Positions 13,936-25,335 are shown, counted from the stretch's first letter. The stretch: 64,000 nt of DNA from Cacajao melanocephalus (GCA_963573385.1 CAUYLG010076716.1:26400-90399), one strand, 5' to 3'. Notes: generated by a model not told the origin, from the letters alone. Numbers and translations: made by a program.

Positions 13936-15908
13936 TTTTTTTTCTTTTTTCCAGTCTTTTTATTATACTTCTTTAAGTTTTGGGATACACGTGCAGAATG
14001 TGCAGATTTGTTACATAGGTATGCACATGCCATGGTGGTTTGCTGCACCCGTCAACCTGTCATCTATATTAGGGGTTTCTTCTAATGCTGTCCCTCCCCT
14101 AGCCCTGGTGTGTGATGTTCCCCTTCCTGTGTCCATGTGTTCTCATTGACCAACTCCTACTTACAAGTGAGAACATGTGGTGTTTGGTTTTCTGTTCTTG
14201 TGTAACTTTGCTGAGAATGATGGTTTCCAGCTTCATCCATGTTCCTGCAAAGAACATGAACTCATCCTTTTTTATGGCTGCATAGTATTCCATGGTGTAT
14301 ATGTGCCACAGTTTCTTTATCCACTGTGTCATTTGTAAGGTTATTGCCAAGTTTAAAATGAGGAAACTGAGGCCAGCATGAGACAAATTAAATTCCAGTT
14401 TATTTAGCTCCCGGGCGAGGTTCTGTGGTCCCAGGGGAGGGAGGGAGGGAGGGGGAGAGAGAGAGAGAGACAGGGGCCAGAGAAGTTGCTCCTGGCCATT
14501 CTGGGGGTGGGGTTTTATAGGGGGTGAGGGCAATAGATTGGTTAGTGGGGAAACAAAGCATGGGCAACTGCGTTGGTCATCGAGAGACTGGACCTGGACT
14601 TGGCAAGCTGCCATTGGTCAGGCACCCGGCGGGATTTTTGAATTTTGGGGCTGAGAGCATGATTTAGTGCTGAGGGTGGGGCTGGGGTGGAATGCAGGAG
14701 TGGGTGTGGGGAGCCCGCATGGAGAAGGCAGGGCCGAGTAGAACATCCGGCCTGCTGGTAAAAGTGTTATCTGGTGCGGAGGGGGTGGGTATTGTCCATC
14801 CGGCTTCCGGCCTTACATCATCGATGGGCACTTGTGTTGGTTCCAAGTCTTTGCTATTGTGAATAGTGCCACAATAAACAAACATGTGTATGTGTCTGTA
14901 TATAATTTATAATCCTTGGGGTATATAATGGGATTGTTGGGTCAAATGGTATTTCTGGTTCTAGATCTTTGAGGAATCGCCACACTGTCTTCCACAATGG
15001 TTGAACTAATTTACCTTCCTACCAGCAGCATAAATGCATTCCTGTTTCTCCACATCCTCTCCAGCATCTGTTGTTTTCTGACTGCTTAATGATCACCATT
15101 CTAACTGGTGTGAAATGATATCTCATTGTGGTTTTGATTTGCATTTTTCTAAAGACCGGTGATGATCTTTTTTTTCATGTTTGTTGCCATATAAATGTCA
15201 TCTTCTGAGAAGTGTCTGTTTATATCCTTCGTCCACTTTTTGATGGGGTGGTTTTTTTTTTTTTTCTTGTCAATTTAAGTTTCTGTAGATTCTACATATT
15301 GGCCCTTTGTCAGATGGATAGATGGCAAAAATTTTCTCCCATTCTGTAGGTTGCCTGTTCACTCTGATAGTTTCTTTTGCTGTGCAGAAGCTCTTTAGTT
15401 TAATTAGATCCTGTTTGCCAATTTTGGCTTTTGTTGCCATTGCTTTTGGTGTTTTAGTCATAAAGCCCTTGCCCATGCCTATATCCTGAATAGTATTGCC
15501 TAGGTTTCCTTCTAGGATTTTTATGGTTTTAGGTCTTATGTTTAAGTCTTTATGCAAAAATTAACTCAAGATGGATTAAAGTGTAAGGAAGGGGTCCAGT
15601 TTCAGTTTTCTGCATATGGCCAGCCAGTTTTCCCAACACCATTTATTAAATAGGGAATTCTTTCCCTATTGCTTGTTTTTGTCAGGTTTGTCAAGATGGT
15701 TGTAGATGTGTGGTGTTATTTCTGGGGCCTTTCTTCTGTTCCACTGGTCTATATATTTGTTTTGGTACCAGTACCATGCTGTTTTGGTTACTGTAGCCTT
15801 GTATAGTTTGAAGTCAGGTAGTGTGATGCCTCCAGCTTTGTTCTTTTTGTTTAGGATTGTCTTGGCTATACAGGCTCTTTTTCGGTTACAAATGAAATTT
15901 AGTTTCTT
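13936..15908 (-). mobile_element. L1 (L1PB/older L1PA-like), 3' part, reversed
   Basis: The element starts at its poly(A) end (a T-run near 13936). It then reads backwards through the 3' UTR ('gtttgctgcacccgtcaac', 'tgatgttccccttcctgtg') into ORF2 ('ccacactgtcttccacaatg', 'ccagtaccatgctgttttgg'). It is interrupted at 14334-14817 by an LTR. At about 15908 the orientation flips, marking it as a 5'-inverted insertion. Reading frames are broken by stops and the insertion, so it is inactive. Confidence 0.92.
14334..14817 (-). mobile_element. solo retroviral LTR (gammaretrovirus-like) inside the L1
   Basis: A 484-base block replaces no L1 sequence: L1 reads 'ctgtgtcatt' before it and 'gatgggcac' after it. 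Its ends are a perfect 7-base inverted repeat, TGTAAGG...CCTTACA, flanked by a 5-base duplication (tcatt 14329-14333, tcatc 14818-14822, one mismatch). On the - strand it has CCAAT boxes (e.g. 14613-14617), a TATAAAA (14513-14519) and AATAAA (14399-14404) in U3-R order, with a GA-rich tract between. No internal viral genes remain, so it is a recombined solo LTR. The family name is not certain. Confidence 0.88.
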
Positions 15909-16288
15909 CATAGACATCTACAGAATGCTTCAACCCAAATAAACAGAATATACATTCTTCTCAGCACATCACACCTATTCTAAAATTGATAATATAATTG
16001 GAAGTTAAACACTCCTCAGCAAATGCAAAAGAACAGAAATCATAAGTTTCTCAGGCCACAATGCAATCAAATTAGAAATCAAGATTAAGAAACTCAAAAC
16101 TGTACAACTACATGGAAGCTGAACAACCTGCTTCTGAATAACTGAGTAAATAACAAAATTAAGGCAAAAATAAGTAAGTTATTTGCAACCAATGAGAACA
16201 AAGATACAACATACCAGAATCTCTGGGACACAGCTAAAGCAGTGTTTACAGGGAAATTTATAACACTAAATGCCCACAGGAGACAGCT
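15909..16288 (+). mobile_element. inverted 5' segment of the same L1
   Basis: Sense-oriented ORF2 sequence ('aacagaatatacattcttct', 'actacatggaagctgaacaa', 'ataccagaatctctgggac') lies directly next to the reversed 3' part. This head-to-head arrangement is the hallmark of twin priming during L1 insertion. It ends near 16288. Confidence 0.88.
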
Positions 16289-16935
16289 GCAGCTGAATGT
16301 CACATTATCAGCTCCAAACTTGAACTGGTCTAAAAGTGTTTGGTTAATGTTGGAAAGATGGTACCATTTAAAGATATCTTAAAGTCAGTATTTCATTTTC
16401 TTAATTTGACGTTATTCTAGGGTTGAATGGTGTTTACTTCATGTATGCTGGCTGTTAGAAAATCTAGATTTTTATGCTGCCTTTGCGCAAGGTAATTGCT
16501 CTCACTAATAATACCAACTTGTCCAGTTTTGGAGGAAGAAATAATAAGGTTAGTGTTCAGCTGCACTTAGTGGTTATTATGTGTAATACTGGTGTTCCAA
16601 AGAGAGCGGGGAAATGGGGGCTACACAGCCGTGTTCTTGGGTTCAGAAACCATAGGAGTTGGACAGGAGAAGCTTCAGGATTCAGGTCCAGTTGTTGTGA
16701 TGGCCACAGGAGAGAGGCTGTGAATTTGAAACTGCATTCATTGAAAAGAAAATCCTTCCACGTTTTAATAATTCTCTATGTGCCCCATGGCAGCAAGTAC
16801 TCAAAGGCCTTGCTACTCACAGCTTAATAAAAAGGCAGACCTGCTGAATCAGAATCTGCACCTTAACAGTATCTCCAGATAACTGTCTGTACTTTCAGGT
16901 CTAAGAAGCACTGTCCGAAGAGGAGAATCTTTTTA

Positions 16936-17281
<346 letters not shown>

Positions 17282-17839
17282 TGATTCTCCTTCTCCACTT
17301 CCACCTCCTCACCCTCCTCTTCCACTTCCTCCTTTTCTGTCTGCCTTACCTCCCCTGAATACCCCGCTTGTAGAAGAGTTTCCCTTTCTCTGAACTGCAT
17401 TCTTCCCTCCATTTTTTTGGTCTATGCTTTCCTATTTTCTGTTTGTTTTCCCTCTGCCTTACCTCCTTGTTATTTTTTTGCCACTGTCCACATGTCACTG
17501 CCCTTTCAGACCCATATCTAGCTTCAGACCTGTCCATAGTAATTCATTGCCATTAATGTAGTCAACATGCCCATGGCATTTATTGATGTAAATATTTGCA
17601 CATACTTGTTATATCATGACCGTTTTTCTACCTTTTAAATTGTTTATACACATGTGAGTGACATATTTCACTATTTAAAAGGTAGGAAAATGTATATAAC
17701 AGTATAAAGAATGACACAGTATCTGCCCAGTTTCAAGATGAGAATAAGTGAGGCCATGTGTCGGAACCTCACAAGTCATGTCAGCTACCTGCTTACTGTC
17801 TTTCATTCTAGCTGTAGTACCACCAACATTTGGTTAGTT

Positions 17840-18000
17840 CTCCAAATGCTCTCACATTGACATCTAGTTGGATCTGAACAACCTACCTAGGGAGACAAGG
17901 TATTGGTATCTTTGCTTAAATTGAGTCACTTATTTGAAAGGTAAAGCGATGTCCTTAAGATCAGACAGCAAGTTACTGCACCAGGATTGTGACCTTTCCT
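17840..18000 (-). repeat. probable MIR, reversed
   Basis: The order 'gggagacaaggtattggta', 'aagatcagacagcaagtta', 'gcaccaggattgtgacc' matches a reversed MIR (reverse of 'tgtgacc...ttgggcaag'). It is diverged. Confidence 0.5.
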
Positions 18001-18033
18001 GTTTTGTTGTTTTCCCTCTGTCAGATGCTTTCT

Positions 18034-18163
18034 GGTCTCTATGAATCTCTCCTTCCATGTCTGATAAAAATGCAGTCTCATAAGCATTCACAGCTCAGGT
18101 CTCCGTGAATCTCTCCTTCCATGTCTGATAAAAATGCAAAGTCTCACAAGCATTTATAGCTCA
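18034..18163. repeat. tandem duplication, about 64 bp x 2
   Basis: The unit beginning 'ggtctctatgaatctctcc' (18034-18097) is repeated at 18098-18163 with a few substitutions and a 2-base insertion. It lies in the GREM1 intron, about 490 bases before exon 2. Confidence 0.92.
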
Positions 18164-18419
18164 GGAAGCCTCAGGCTGTGTGGGGAGAAAAGAAGTCCTC
18201 TGGGCAGAAAGGTTAATTTATCTTGCTGTAAAACAAAACAGAAAAAAGTTCCCTCCAAAAGGTGCAAAGGTCATATGGCATTAACACAGTAGGAGCTTAC
18301 TAAATATTATCAAATACAAGAATGAGTATAGTTAAGTAAACGTAATACAAAGTCAAATGTGTTGGTGCCAGAAACCGGGAAGAAGTTCTTGTGAGAATAG
18401 GTGAAGAGAAGAGCTAGGT

Positions 18420-18600
18420 CCTGGCTGAGTTTAAACTTGACTTAGTCACTGTGGGACTGTGGGGGAGTTACTCCATCGATTGATGGCTGGGTCATGGAGA
18501 TAACAGTACCTAATTCATACAGGTACTATGAGAAGTAAATGGAATATTTTACATACGTCTTTAACAAGTACCGTTTAAAATGCTAGGTGCTATTAACTTT
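18420..18600 (+). repeat. MIR-like element abutting exon 2
   Basis: 'gtcactgtgggactgtggg', 'agttactccatcgattgat', 'ggagataacagtacctaat' and 'caggtactatgagaagtaa' follow the MIR order. It ends about 55 bases before exon 2, so the branch point and pyrimidine tract of exon 2 sit just outside it. Confidence 0.6.
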
Positions 18601-18656
18601 TAAATTAACTTTGCCATGTTTTGTGTCTGCCTCTCTCTGTGCTTCCTTCCTTTAGT

Positions 18657-19211
18657 ATGAGCCGCACAGCCTACACGGTGGGAGCCCTGCTTCTCCTCTT
18701 GGGGACCCTGCTTCCGGCTGCTGAAGGGAAAAAGAAAGGGTCCCAAGGTGCCATCCCCCCGCCAGACAAGGCCCAGCACAATGACTCAGAGCAGACTCAG
18801 TCGCCGCAGCAGCCTGGCTCCAGGAACCGGGGGCGGGGCCAAGGGCGGGGCACTGCCGTGCCCGGGGAGGAGGTGCTGGAGTCCAGCCAAGAGGCCCTGC
18901 ATGTGACGGAGCGCAAATACCTGAAGCGAGACTGGTGCAAAACCCAGCCGCTTAAGCAGACCATCCACGAGGAAGGGTGCAACAGTCGCACCATCATCAA
19001 CCGCTTCTGTTACGGCCAGTGCAACTCCTTCTACATCCCCAGGCACATCCGGAAGGAGGAAGGCTCCTTTCAGTCCTGCTCCTTCTGCAAGCCCAAGAAA
19101 TTCACTACCATGATGGTCACACTCAACTGCCCTGAACTACAGCCACCTACCAAGAAGAAGAGAGTCACACGTGTGAAGCAGTGTCGTTGCATATCCATCG
19201 ATTTGGATTAA
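18657..19211 (+). CDS. GREM1: Gremlin 1, secreted BMP antagonist (DAN family)
   Basis: Encodes 184 residues, the usual gremlin-1 length. Residues 1-24 form a signal peptide (Leu-rich core 11-15, ending AAEG). Next come a basic, low-complexity linker with an N-glycosylation sequon Asn42-Asp-Ser and an RGRGQGRG segment near 58-65. Residues 94-184 form the C-terminal cystine-knot domain. Its cysteines are at 94, 108, 118, 122, 141, 144, 158, 176 and 178; in the family, 94-144, 108-158, 118-176 and 122-178 pair, leaving Cys141. Basic patches (145-148, 166-174) fit known heparin binding. The protein is secreted and blocks BMP2/4/7. The start is the first ATG of the spliced mRNA; an in-frame ATG at 18621 lies in the intron and is not used. 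Residue 68 is Val instead of the Met I know from human and mouse. Confidence 0.98.
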   Translation: MSRTAYTVGALLLLLGTLLPAAEGKKKGSQGAIPPPDKAQHNDSEQTQSPQQPGSRNRGRGQGRGTAVPGEEVLESSQEALHVTERKYLKRDWCKTQPLKQTIHEEGCNSRTIINRFCYGQCNSFYIPRHIRKEEGSFQSCSFCKPKKFTTMMVTLNCPELQPPTKKKRVTRVKQCRCISIDLD

Positions 19212-19723
19212 GCCAAATCCAGCCGTGCACCCAGCCTGTCCTAGGTATGCAGCCCCAGGAAGACCTAGACCTAAAACAACCAGATTCTTACTTGGCTTAA
19301 ACCTAGAGGCCAGAAGAACCCCCAGCTGCCTCCTGGCAGGAGCCTGCTTGTGCGTAGTTTGTGTGTGCATGAGTGTGGATGGTGCCTGTGGGTGCTTTTA
19401 GACACCAGAGGAAACAGCCTTTGCTAGAGAGCACTTCCTATTTTGTAAACGTATCTGCTTTAATGGGGATGGTACCAGAAGCCCACATTAACCTGCTCAC
19501 GTCTAAAGGGGTGGGGCCATGGTCTGGTTCTGCCTTTGTGTTCCTTGTGCCCTCCTGGGGACGAGAATCTCCCTTCAGAATGAATGTTCATGGAAGAAGC
19601 TATTCTGAGGGCAGGAGACCTGTTTTAGTGCTGCATTTGACATGGAGAAGTCCTTTTAACCTGTGCTTGCATCCTCCCTTCCACAGTCCTTCCCTTCTTG
19701 TCAGTGACTGTCAGTCTAATCTC

Positions 19724-20012
19724 TTACTTTTGAAACAGTCTTGCTCTCTTGCCCAGGTTGGAATGCAGTGGCATGATTTTGGCACACTACAACCTATGTC
19801 TCCTGGGTTCAAGCAATTCTCCTGCTCAGCCTCGCGAGTAGCTGGGATTACAGGCATGTGCCACCAAGTCTAGCTAATTTTTGTATTTTTTGTAGAGATG
19901 AGGTTTTGCTGTGTTGGCCAGGCTGGTCTTGAACTCCTGACCTCAGGTGATCCACCTGCCTCAGCCTTCCAAAATGCTGGTATTCCAGGTGTGAGTCACC
20001 ACAGCCAGATGA
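19724..20012 (-). repeat. Alu in the GREM1 3' UTR, - orientation, with TSD
   Basis: Reversed Alu ('tcttgctctcttgcccagg', 'ctgggattacaggcatgtg', 'aggctggtcttgaactcctg') flanked by a perfect 15-base duplication, tgtcagtctaatctc, at 19709-19723 and 20013-20027. Divergence is AluS-like or older. It sits about 0.5 kb after the GREM1 stop codon and is therefore transcribed in the mature mRNA. Confidence 0.95.
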
Positions 20013-20029
20013 TGTCAGTCTAATCTCAC

Positions 20030-22900
20030 CTTTGCCAAGGTTTCTAAATTCACTTAACCATGATGTAAATGTTTTTCATTTGTGAAGACCCTCCAGACTC
20101 TAGGAGAGGCTGATGTGGGCAAGGACAAGCAGGATAGTGGGGTGAGGCCAAATCAGGCCCAGCAAATGTCAGTAGGGAAATTGCAGAGGCTTGAAAGGCC
20201 AGTGCCAGAACACAATGAGGCCCATGCTTCTGAGAAAGTCTTTTTCTAGTATTTAACAGAACCCAAGTGAACAGAGAAGAAATGAGATTGCCAGAAAGTG
20301 ATTAACTTTAGCTGTCACTGCACTCTGCTTAATCCTAACACCAAACTGAAAACACAAATATTGACCACTCCTATTTTCAGACCCAAGCAAGTTAGCCAAG
20401 CCAAAGTAACCCCTCTGCTTTGTCTCTCAGGTGGAAAAGAAAGGTAGTTGAGAACTCTCTGCATAGGGGTAAGAAACAACCAAAACCCTCAGAGGCTGAA
20501 AGTCCTAATAACTCTGCTTTTTTGTGGTTCTAATCAGCTAATTTCCAGTTGACTATTTCCCATAATGCTTCTGAGAGCCCTTAACCTGATTGACAAAGAT
20601 TCTGTCTCTGCTGAGCTCTGCTTGAGGGTACCTAACAATATTCTAAGATGAGAGAGTTTAGGGACTACTGTTTTAGCAAGAGGTATTTTTGGGGTCTTTT
20701 TGTTTTAACCGTTGTCAGGAGATCGGGCTAGAGAGAAGAGAAGAGAAGGAGAGTAAGGAAATAAAGGGAAGTGCTTCTGGCTAGAGAGTAGTTAGGTGTT
20801 AACACCTGGTAGAGATACAAGGGATATGACTGGCCTTTCTTCTTTTGCTGAGGATCAGAGGAGGACCCTGCTAGGAGAGCACCGCATCATGGTGTATTAG
20901 CTGTTCATCTGCTACTAGTTGGAGGGACATAGCATGGTAACCATTTAGTGTCTGCTGGTAGGCACTGTCCTCTGATTAAACTTGGCCTACTGGCAATGCC
21001 TACTTAGGATTTATGTAAGGGCCAAAGTGCAGGGTGGGTGAACCTTACTGCATTTGGAATTTGGTTAACCTGATTTCTTCAAGCCTGAGGTTTTATATGC
21101 AAACTCTCCGAATACTCTTTTTGCCTTGTATCTTCTCAGCCTCACTAGCCAAGTCCTATGTAATACGGAAAACAAGCACTGTAGATTTGGGATTCAGACT
21201 TGGATTCAGTTTGCCTGTCTGGGCTCCAGCATTCAAAGAACCCTTGGAACTCAAGAAGCTGTTTTTGTTTTCATCCAGTGTTCTGCCATCTAGCAACTAA
21301 ACAGCCATTTCAAGGTGGGAGATATTTTAAATGCCCAAAATTTTGGGTCTGATTTTCAAACTTTTAAACTCACTACTGATGATTCTCACACTAGGTGAAT
21401 TTGTCCAAACACATTGTGTGTTTTGTATACACTGTATGACCCTGCCCCAAATCTTTGTATTATCCACATTCTCCGACAATAAAGCACAGAATGGATTTAA
21501 TTAAGCACACAAATGCTAAGGCAGAATTTCGAGGGTGGGAGAGGAAAAGGGAAAGGAAGCTGAAGACACAAAACCACACGAGAGAGGATAAATGACATTC
21601 AGAACCAGCAAACGCTGAATTTCCCTTGTTTTGACTGTGCCACAAGCCTGCAGTTTTGTTAACAGAGATGACTTAAGTAAGTTGGCAGCAGTAATGGTTT
21701 TAGGAGCTTGTACCACTATGTTGCATAAAAGTCCAGAGCTGGCTCAAGTAAAGAAAAAATCCTCAAAACTCACTTCACTGGCATAATCGGCAGCATAACT
21801 AACTACCGTAAAAGCACATCACTAGCCAAAGAGGGAAATGTTTGCTCTTCTTACTGTGCCCATATTAAGACTAACACAAATGTGGTGTGTCTTCCAACAT
21901 TTACTGCAAATGCTGTATCTGCAACATTTCATTGGAGTCATTGATGATGTAATGATACATATTTTTCATTATTGTAGAATATTTTTATGGCAAGATATTT
22001 GTGATCTTGATCGTACCTATTAAAATGCCAAACACCAAATACGAATTTTATGATGTACACTTTGTGCTTGGCATTAAAAGGAAAAAAAACACAATCCTGG
22101 AAGTCTGTAAGTTGTTTTTTGTTACTGTAGTTCTTCAAAGTTAAGAGTGTGTGTAAGTGAAAAATCTAGAGGAGAGGATAATTTCCACTGTGTGGAATGT
22201 GAATAGTTAAACGAAAAGTTATGGTTATTTAATGTAATTATTCAAATCCTTTGGTCACTGTGATTTCAAGCATGTTTTATTTTCCTTCTTTATATGACTT
22301 TCTTTGAGTTGGGCAAAGAAGCTGGCACATTGTATGTTGCTGGAGTCTTATCCGGTCAGCGGGAAACAAAATCTTGACCCATCTGAACATGTGTTACTGA
22401 GTCAGTGCCTGAACCTCTATTTTTTAAATTGAATGTTCTTTAAAGGTTAACATTTCTAAAGCAATATTAAGAAAATAACATTTACTTTAAATGTTATTTG
22501 GAAGACTTGTGTGTATACAAACAAATAGCAGATATTGATGAATAGTTCACATAAAGTTTAAGGAGAAAATAAAAGTGGATATACAGAACGTTTGTTAGTG
22601 ACCAGTTAATGCTTAAGAGTGAAAGTAGTTCTATTAATTTGTCATTCCTCAAGCTATTTGATATCAACTGCATTATGTATTATGTCTGCTTTAGTCATTT
22701 AAAAACAGCAGAGAATTATATAGACTATGATTGAGGTACCTTGCTGTGTAGGAGAGGATGAAAGGGGATTTGATAGTCTCATAAAACTAATTTGGCTTCA
22801 AGTTTCATGAATCTGTAACTAGAATTTAATTTTCACCCCAATAATGTTCTATATAGCCTTTGCCAAAGAGCAACTAATAAATTAAACCTATTCTTTTTGT
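20030..22900 (+). other. GREM1: GREM1 distal 3' UTR
   Basis: About 2.9 kb of AT-rich unique sequence without an interspersed repeat that I can see and without a convincing reading frame. ATTTA motifs and U-rich stretches increase toward the end. Candidate poly(A) hexamers are at 21478, 22568 and 22876. Confidence 0.7.
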
Positions 22901-22935
22901 GTGTGTGAGCGTGCATTTGTGTTTTACCTGGTAGT
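22876..22935 (+). terminator. GREM1: GREM1 distal poly(A) site
   Basis: AATAAA at 22876-22881 overlaps ATTAAA; a T-rich and (GT)-rich downstream element begins at about 22891. This is the classical arrangement for cleavage near 22895-22905, and the best such site downstream of the CDS. Confidence 0.7.
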
Positions 22936-22939
22936 GTTC

Positions 22940-25150
22940 CTAGGGCATGGGTGGAGCGGGTGGAGCGGGTGGAGCAGGAATGCACTTACCATGGGAAGGG
23001 AGATAGATGAAGAAAAGAGAACTGGAGCTCCTGTAACCTTCAGTGGAATTTATTCCTTTTGCCTAGGTCTTTCAGATCCTGCTTGATTTCCGTAGGACAC
23101 CTCAGGTCGTGGCAAGGGAGAGCTGGTCTGCAATGGGAAGCATCAGCCTCTTCCCTAGAGCACAGTTAGTTAGTTAGAAAGAAAAGCTATAGAGTGTTAG
23201 AAGGGAGGCCATCAGATGGAAGGGCCATCACACAGAAATTACAATAACTTCATTTCAGAGTGTTCCAGAAGAAAAAATAGATTTGGGGCTCAGTAGAAGG
23301 AACAGCTTCCTAATGATAGGGATAACTGGCAATACCATGAGGTACCTTAAAAAGCTAGTGAACTCTTGTCCTTGGAATACTAAACCATAGGCTAGATATC
23401 ATTTAATAGTGATGCAAGGTAGAGTAAGTCACTGCCTTTGGTGTGCAATTGTGAATTTGTGGATTTCTGAGGTTCCTTTCTACTCAGATATGTAATACAA
23501 GATTTGTATTAGGTATGGGTGCTCTGACGATAATGAAAACCCTAGCAACTATGTAAGGAATGATTAGACCCTGTGCTAAGGATTTTCTGTGAATTGATTT
23601 TCACTCAATCTTGACATTACCTCATTGAGGGTAGGTACCGTTACCACTGCTAGAAAGCAGTGAACTTGTATGGTCTTACTGTGACATTGGGCCCTTAAAC
23701 ACTATGCAAAACTGTGAGCAACTCTTATTGGTTCTTATAAGAACAGAACACAGCACTCTAAAAATAAATCTAACCAGATTGTTTACATCTAGTGATTAGG
23801 GCCACCCTGAGGTTATATTTGCATCATCAGGAGCCCAAGATCTGAAGCATTCAGTCAAAGCCTCTTTGCCACCTCTTGTTGTTATGGCCTTCTTGGACTT
23901 GGAGGTGGAAAGCAGAAGCAAGTACCAAGGAGACAGTGTTCTCAAAAAAGCCACACCCAAGAGGAAACATCTGAACATAGGCCTGAACAGGTGAGTGGGA
24001 CTTGACATGGAAGAACATTTAAAACCTAAAAAAAAGTGTGTGGGATAATGTCAGCAACAATGCCAAGGATCCCCCAAAAGTCTCTCCTTGGTAACACCAG
24101 TGAGAATCTGGCAAAAGTAGACGTAACTTTTTATAGCTCTGGAAATTAACTGAAGACTTGCAGCAATTTGCAGAGCATTCATTCAAGGAAAGACTAAATC
24201 TCTAAGAACAGTGAGCACTAGGATATTGTAATTTGCACTATTCTCATCTGCCCCTCTTCAGCTCCACAGTAGCTTTGAAATAAAATGCTGGTAAAAACCA
24301 GCAGTCTGGCAGCCACTGGAGATGGCAGAATGGAATTCTTCCAAAGTCCCATTCCTAGACAATTGTCATTCTTTGACCTGTTTGGCAGGCCCTGGAAGCT
24401 CCACTTGCAAGGATATCTTTATTTGACCTGATTGGAAGCTTCCCAGTATGAAAAATTTTGTCAAAACAATTAGAGGCAATGGATTATCTTTGTGGCTGCC
24501 TGGGGCATCTGTATGACAGATGGGGAAAGCAACTGGCTAAACAAAAGCCTAAAAAAGAAGGTGGAAAATGAGATTTTCATAGGGGCTTTAAAATGCTCCG
24601 AAGTGTTACTGGCAATCTGGACTGCCAAATGCATAAATAGGACTCCATACATGCCCAGAACTGTACGCATGCTCATGAAATACCTGTGAAAGCCTTAAGC
24701 TCTCACTTCAGGCTGATCTTGAGGCTCTGCACAAGCAGTAAGTGAAGGGAAAACAGTTGTCAATTGCCTGGCCAAGTGAGCATTGAGTGTGCCTTAGCAT
24801 TCACACAGAGCCTCTTGGCAAAAACTGGTTGAATTGTTGGTTCTAAGTGTTTGAGGAAATCCCTGTACAACTATTAGATGACCGCTAAGCCAACCAAGCA
24901 AAGATTTTAGTGTCCACACACAACGAAAAATACAGACTTCACAGAATTAGTTCAGAAAAGTTATTAAAGAAACAACAAACCCTGGGGAAATGACAGTATG
25001 ATCAAACCATGCATGGCCCTGCCTGCATGTGGGACTTCTCATCCAAGTCAAACTTTCTAATCGTCATAAAAACCCCAAGCCAGACTCCCTTCCTGTTCTC
25101 TCAAGTCATTTTCAGACCAGGTTAGGAGACGTCAGCTGCTCTCCCCAAGA
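22940..25150. other. intergenic, no gene seen
   Basis: Mostly unique AT-rich DNA. A 9-base unit (ggtggagcg) occurs three times at 22949-22975. A diverged MIR/L2-like stretch may lie near 23545-23640 ('gaccctgtgctaagga', 'cattacctcattgaggg'). No exon signals support any of the short reading frames. Confidence 0.5.
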
Positions 25151-25191
25151 AGCCTCATGCAAGTAATAAATGTTTCATACTCTCTTGGGGG

Positions 25192-25335
25192 ATATATGAC
25201 ATCATTAATCTCAGCATCTAAACCAAATTTTGGTGACATTTCTTCTTGTTTATGCAGATGTGTATATATGACATCATTAATCTCAGCATCTAAACCAAAT
25301 TTTGGTGACATTTCATCTTGGTTATGCAGATGTGT
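25192..25335. repeat. 72-bp tandem duplication
   Basis: Two adjacent copies (25192-25263 and 25264-25335), unit starting 'atatatgacatcattaatc' and ending 'gcagatgtgt', differ at only a few bases. The period of 72 leaves an open frame through both copies, but there is no sign that it is coding. Confidence 0.95.

Larger units (their letters stand above)
18656..22900 (+). other. GREM1: GREM1 exon 2 (coding plus 3' UTR)
   Basis: The exon opens one base before the start codon, after a pyrimidine tract and the acceptor tttag. It contains the whole CDS and about 3.7 kb of 3' UTR. The 3' end is inferred near 22900: AATAAA at 22876-22881 (overlapping ATTAAA 22881-22886) is followed by a T/GT-rich element at about 22890-22935. 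Earlier AATAAA hexamers at 21478-21483 and 22568-22573 could serve as proximal sites. An Alu (19724-20012) lies within the UTR. Confidence 0.8.

Noticed and set aside
14099..14614. 171-codon - strand frame
   Set aside because: It spans the boundary of the solo LTR and the L1 3' UTR; it is a chance frame through two mobile elements.
15666..15917. L1 ORF2-like peptide
   Set aside because: Genuine reverse-transcriptase remnant, but part of the dead inverted L1 already listed.
18621..18656. In-frame ATG extending gremlin by 12 residues
   Set aside because: It lies in the pyrimidine tract before the exon 2 acceptor and would be removed by splicing; the known signal peptide starts at 18657.
22901..23086. 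Frame with WSGWSGWSR repeat
   Set aside because: It comes from a threefold 9-base tandem repeat just beyond the GREM1 poly(A) site; no gene context.
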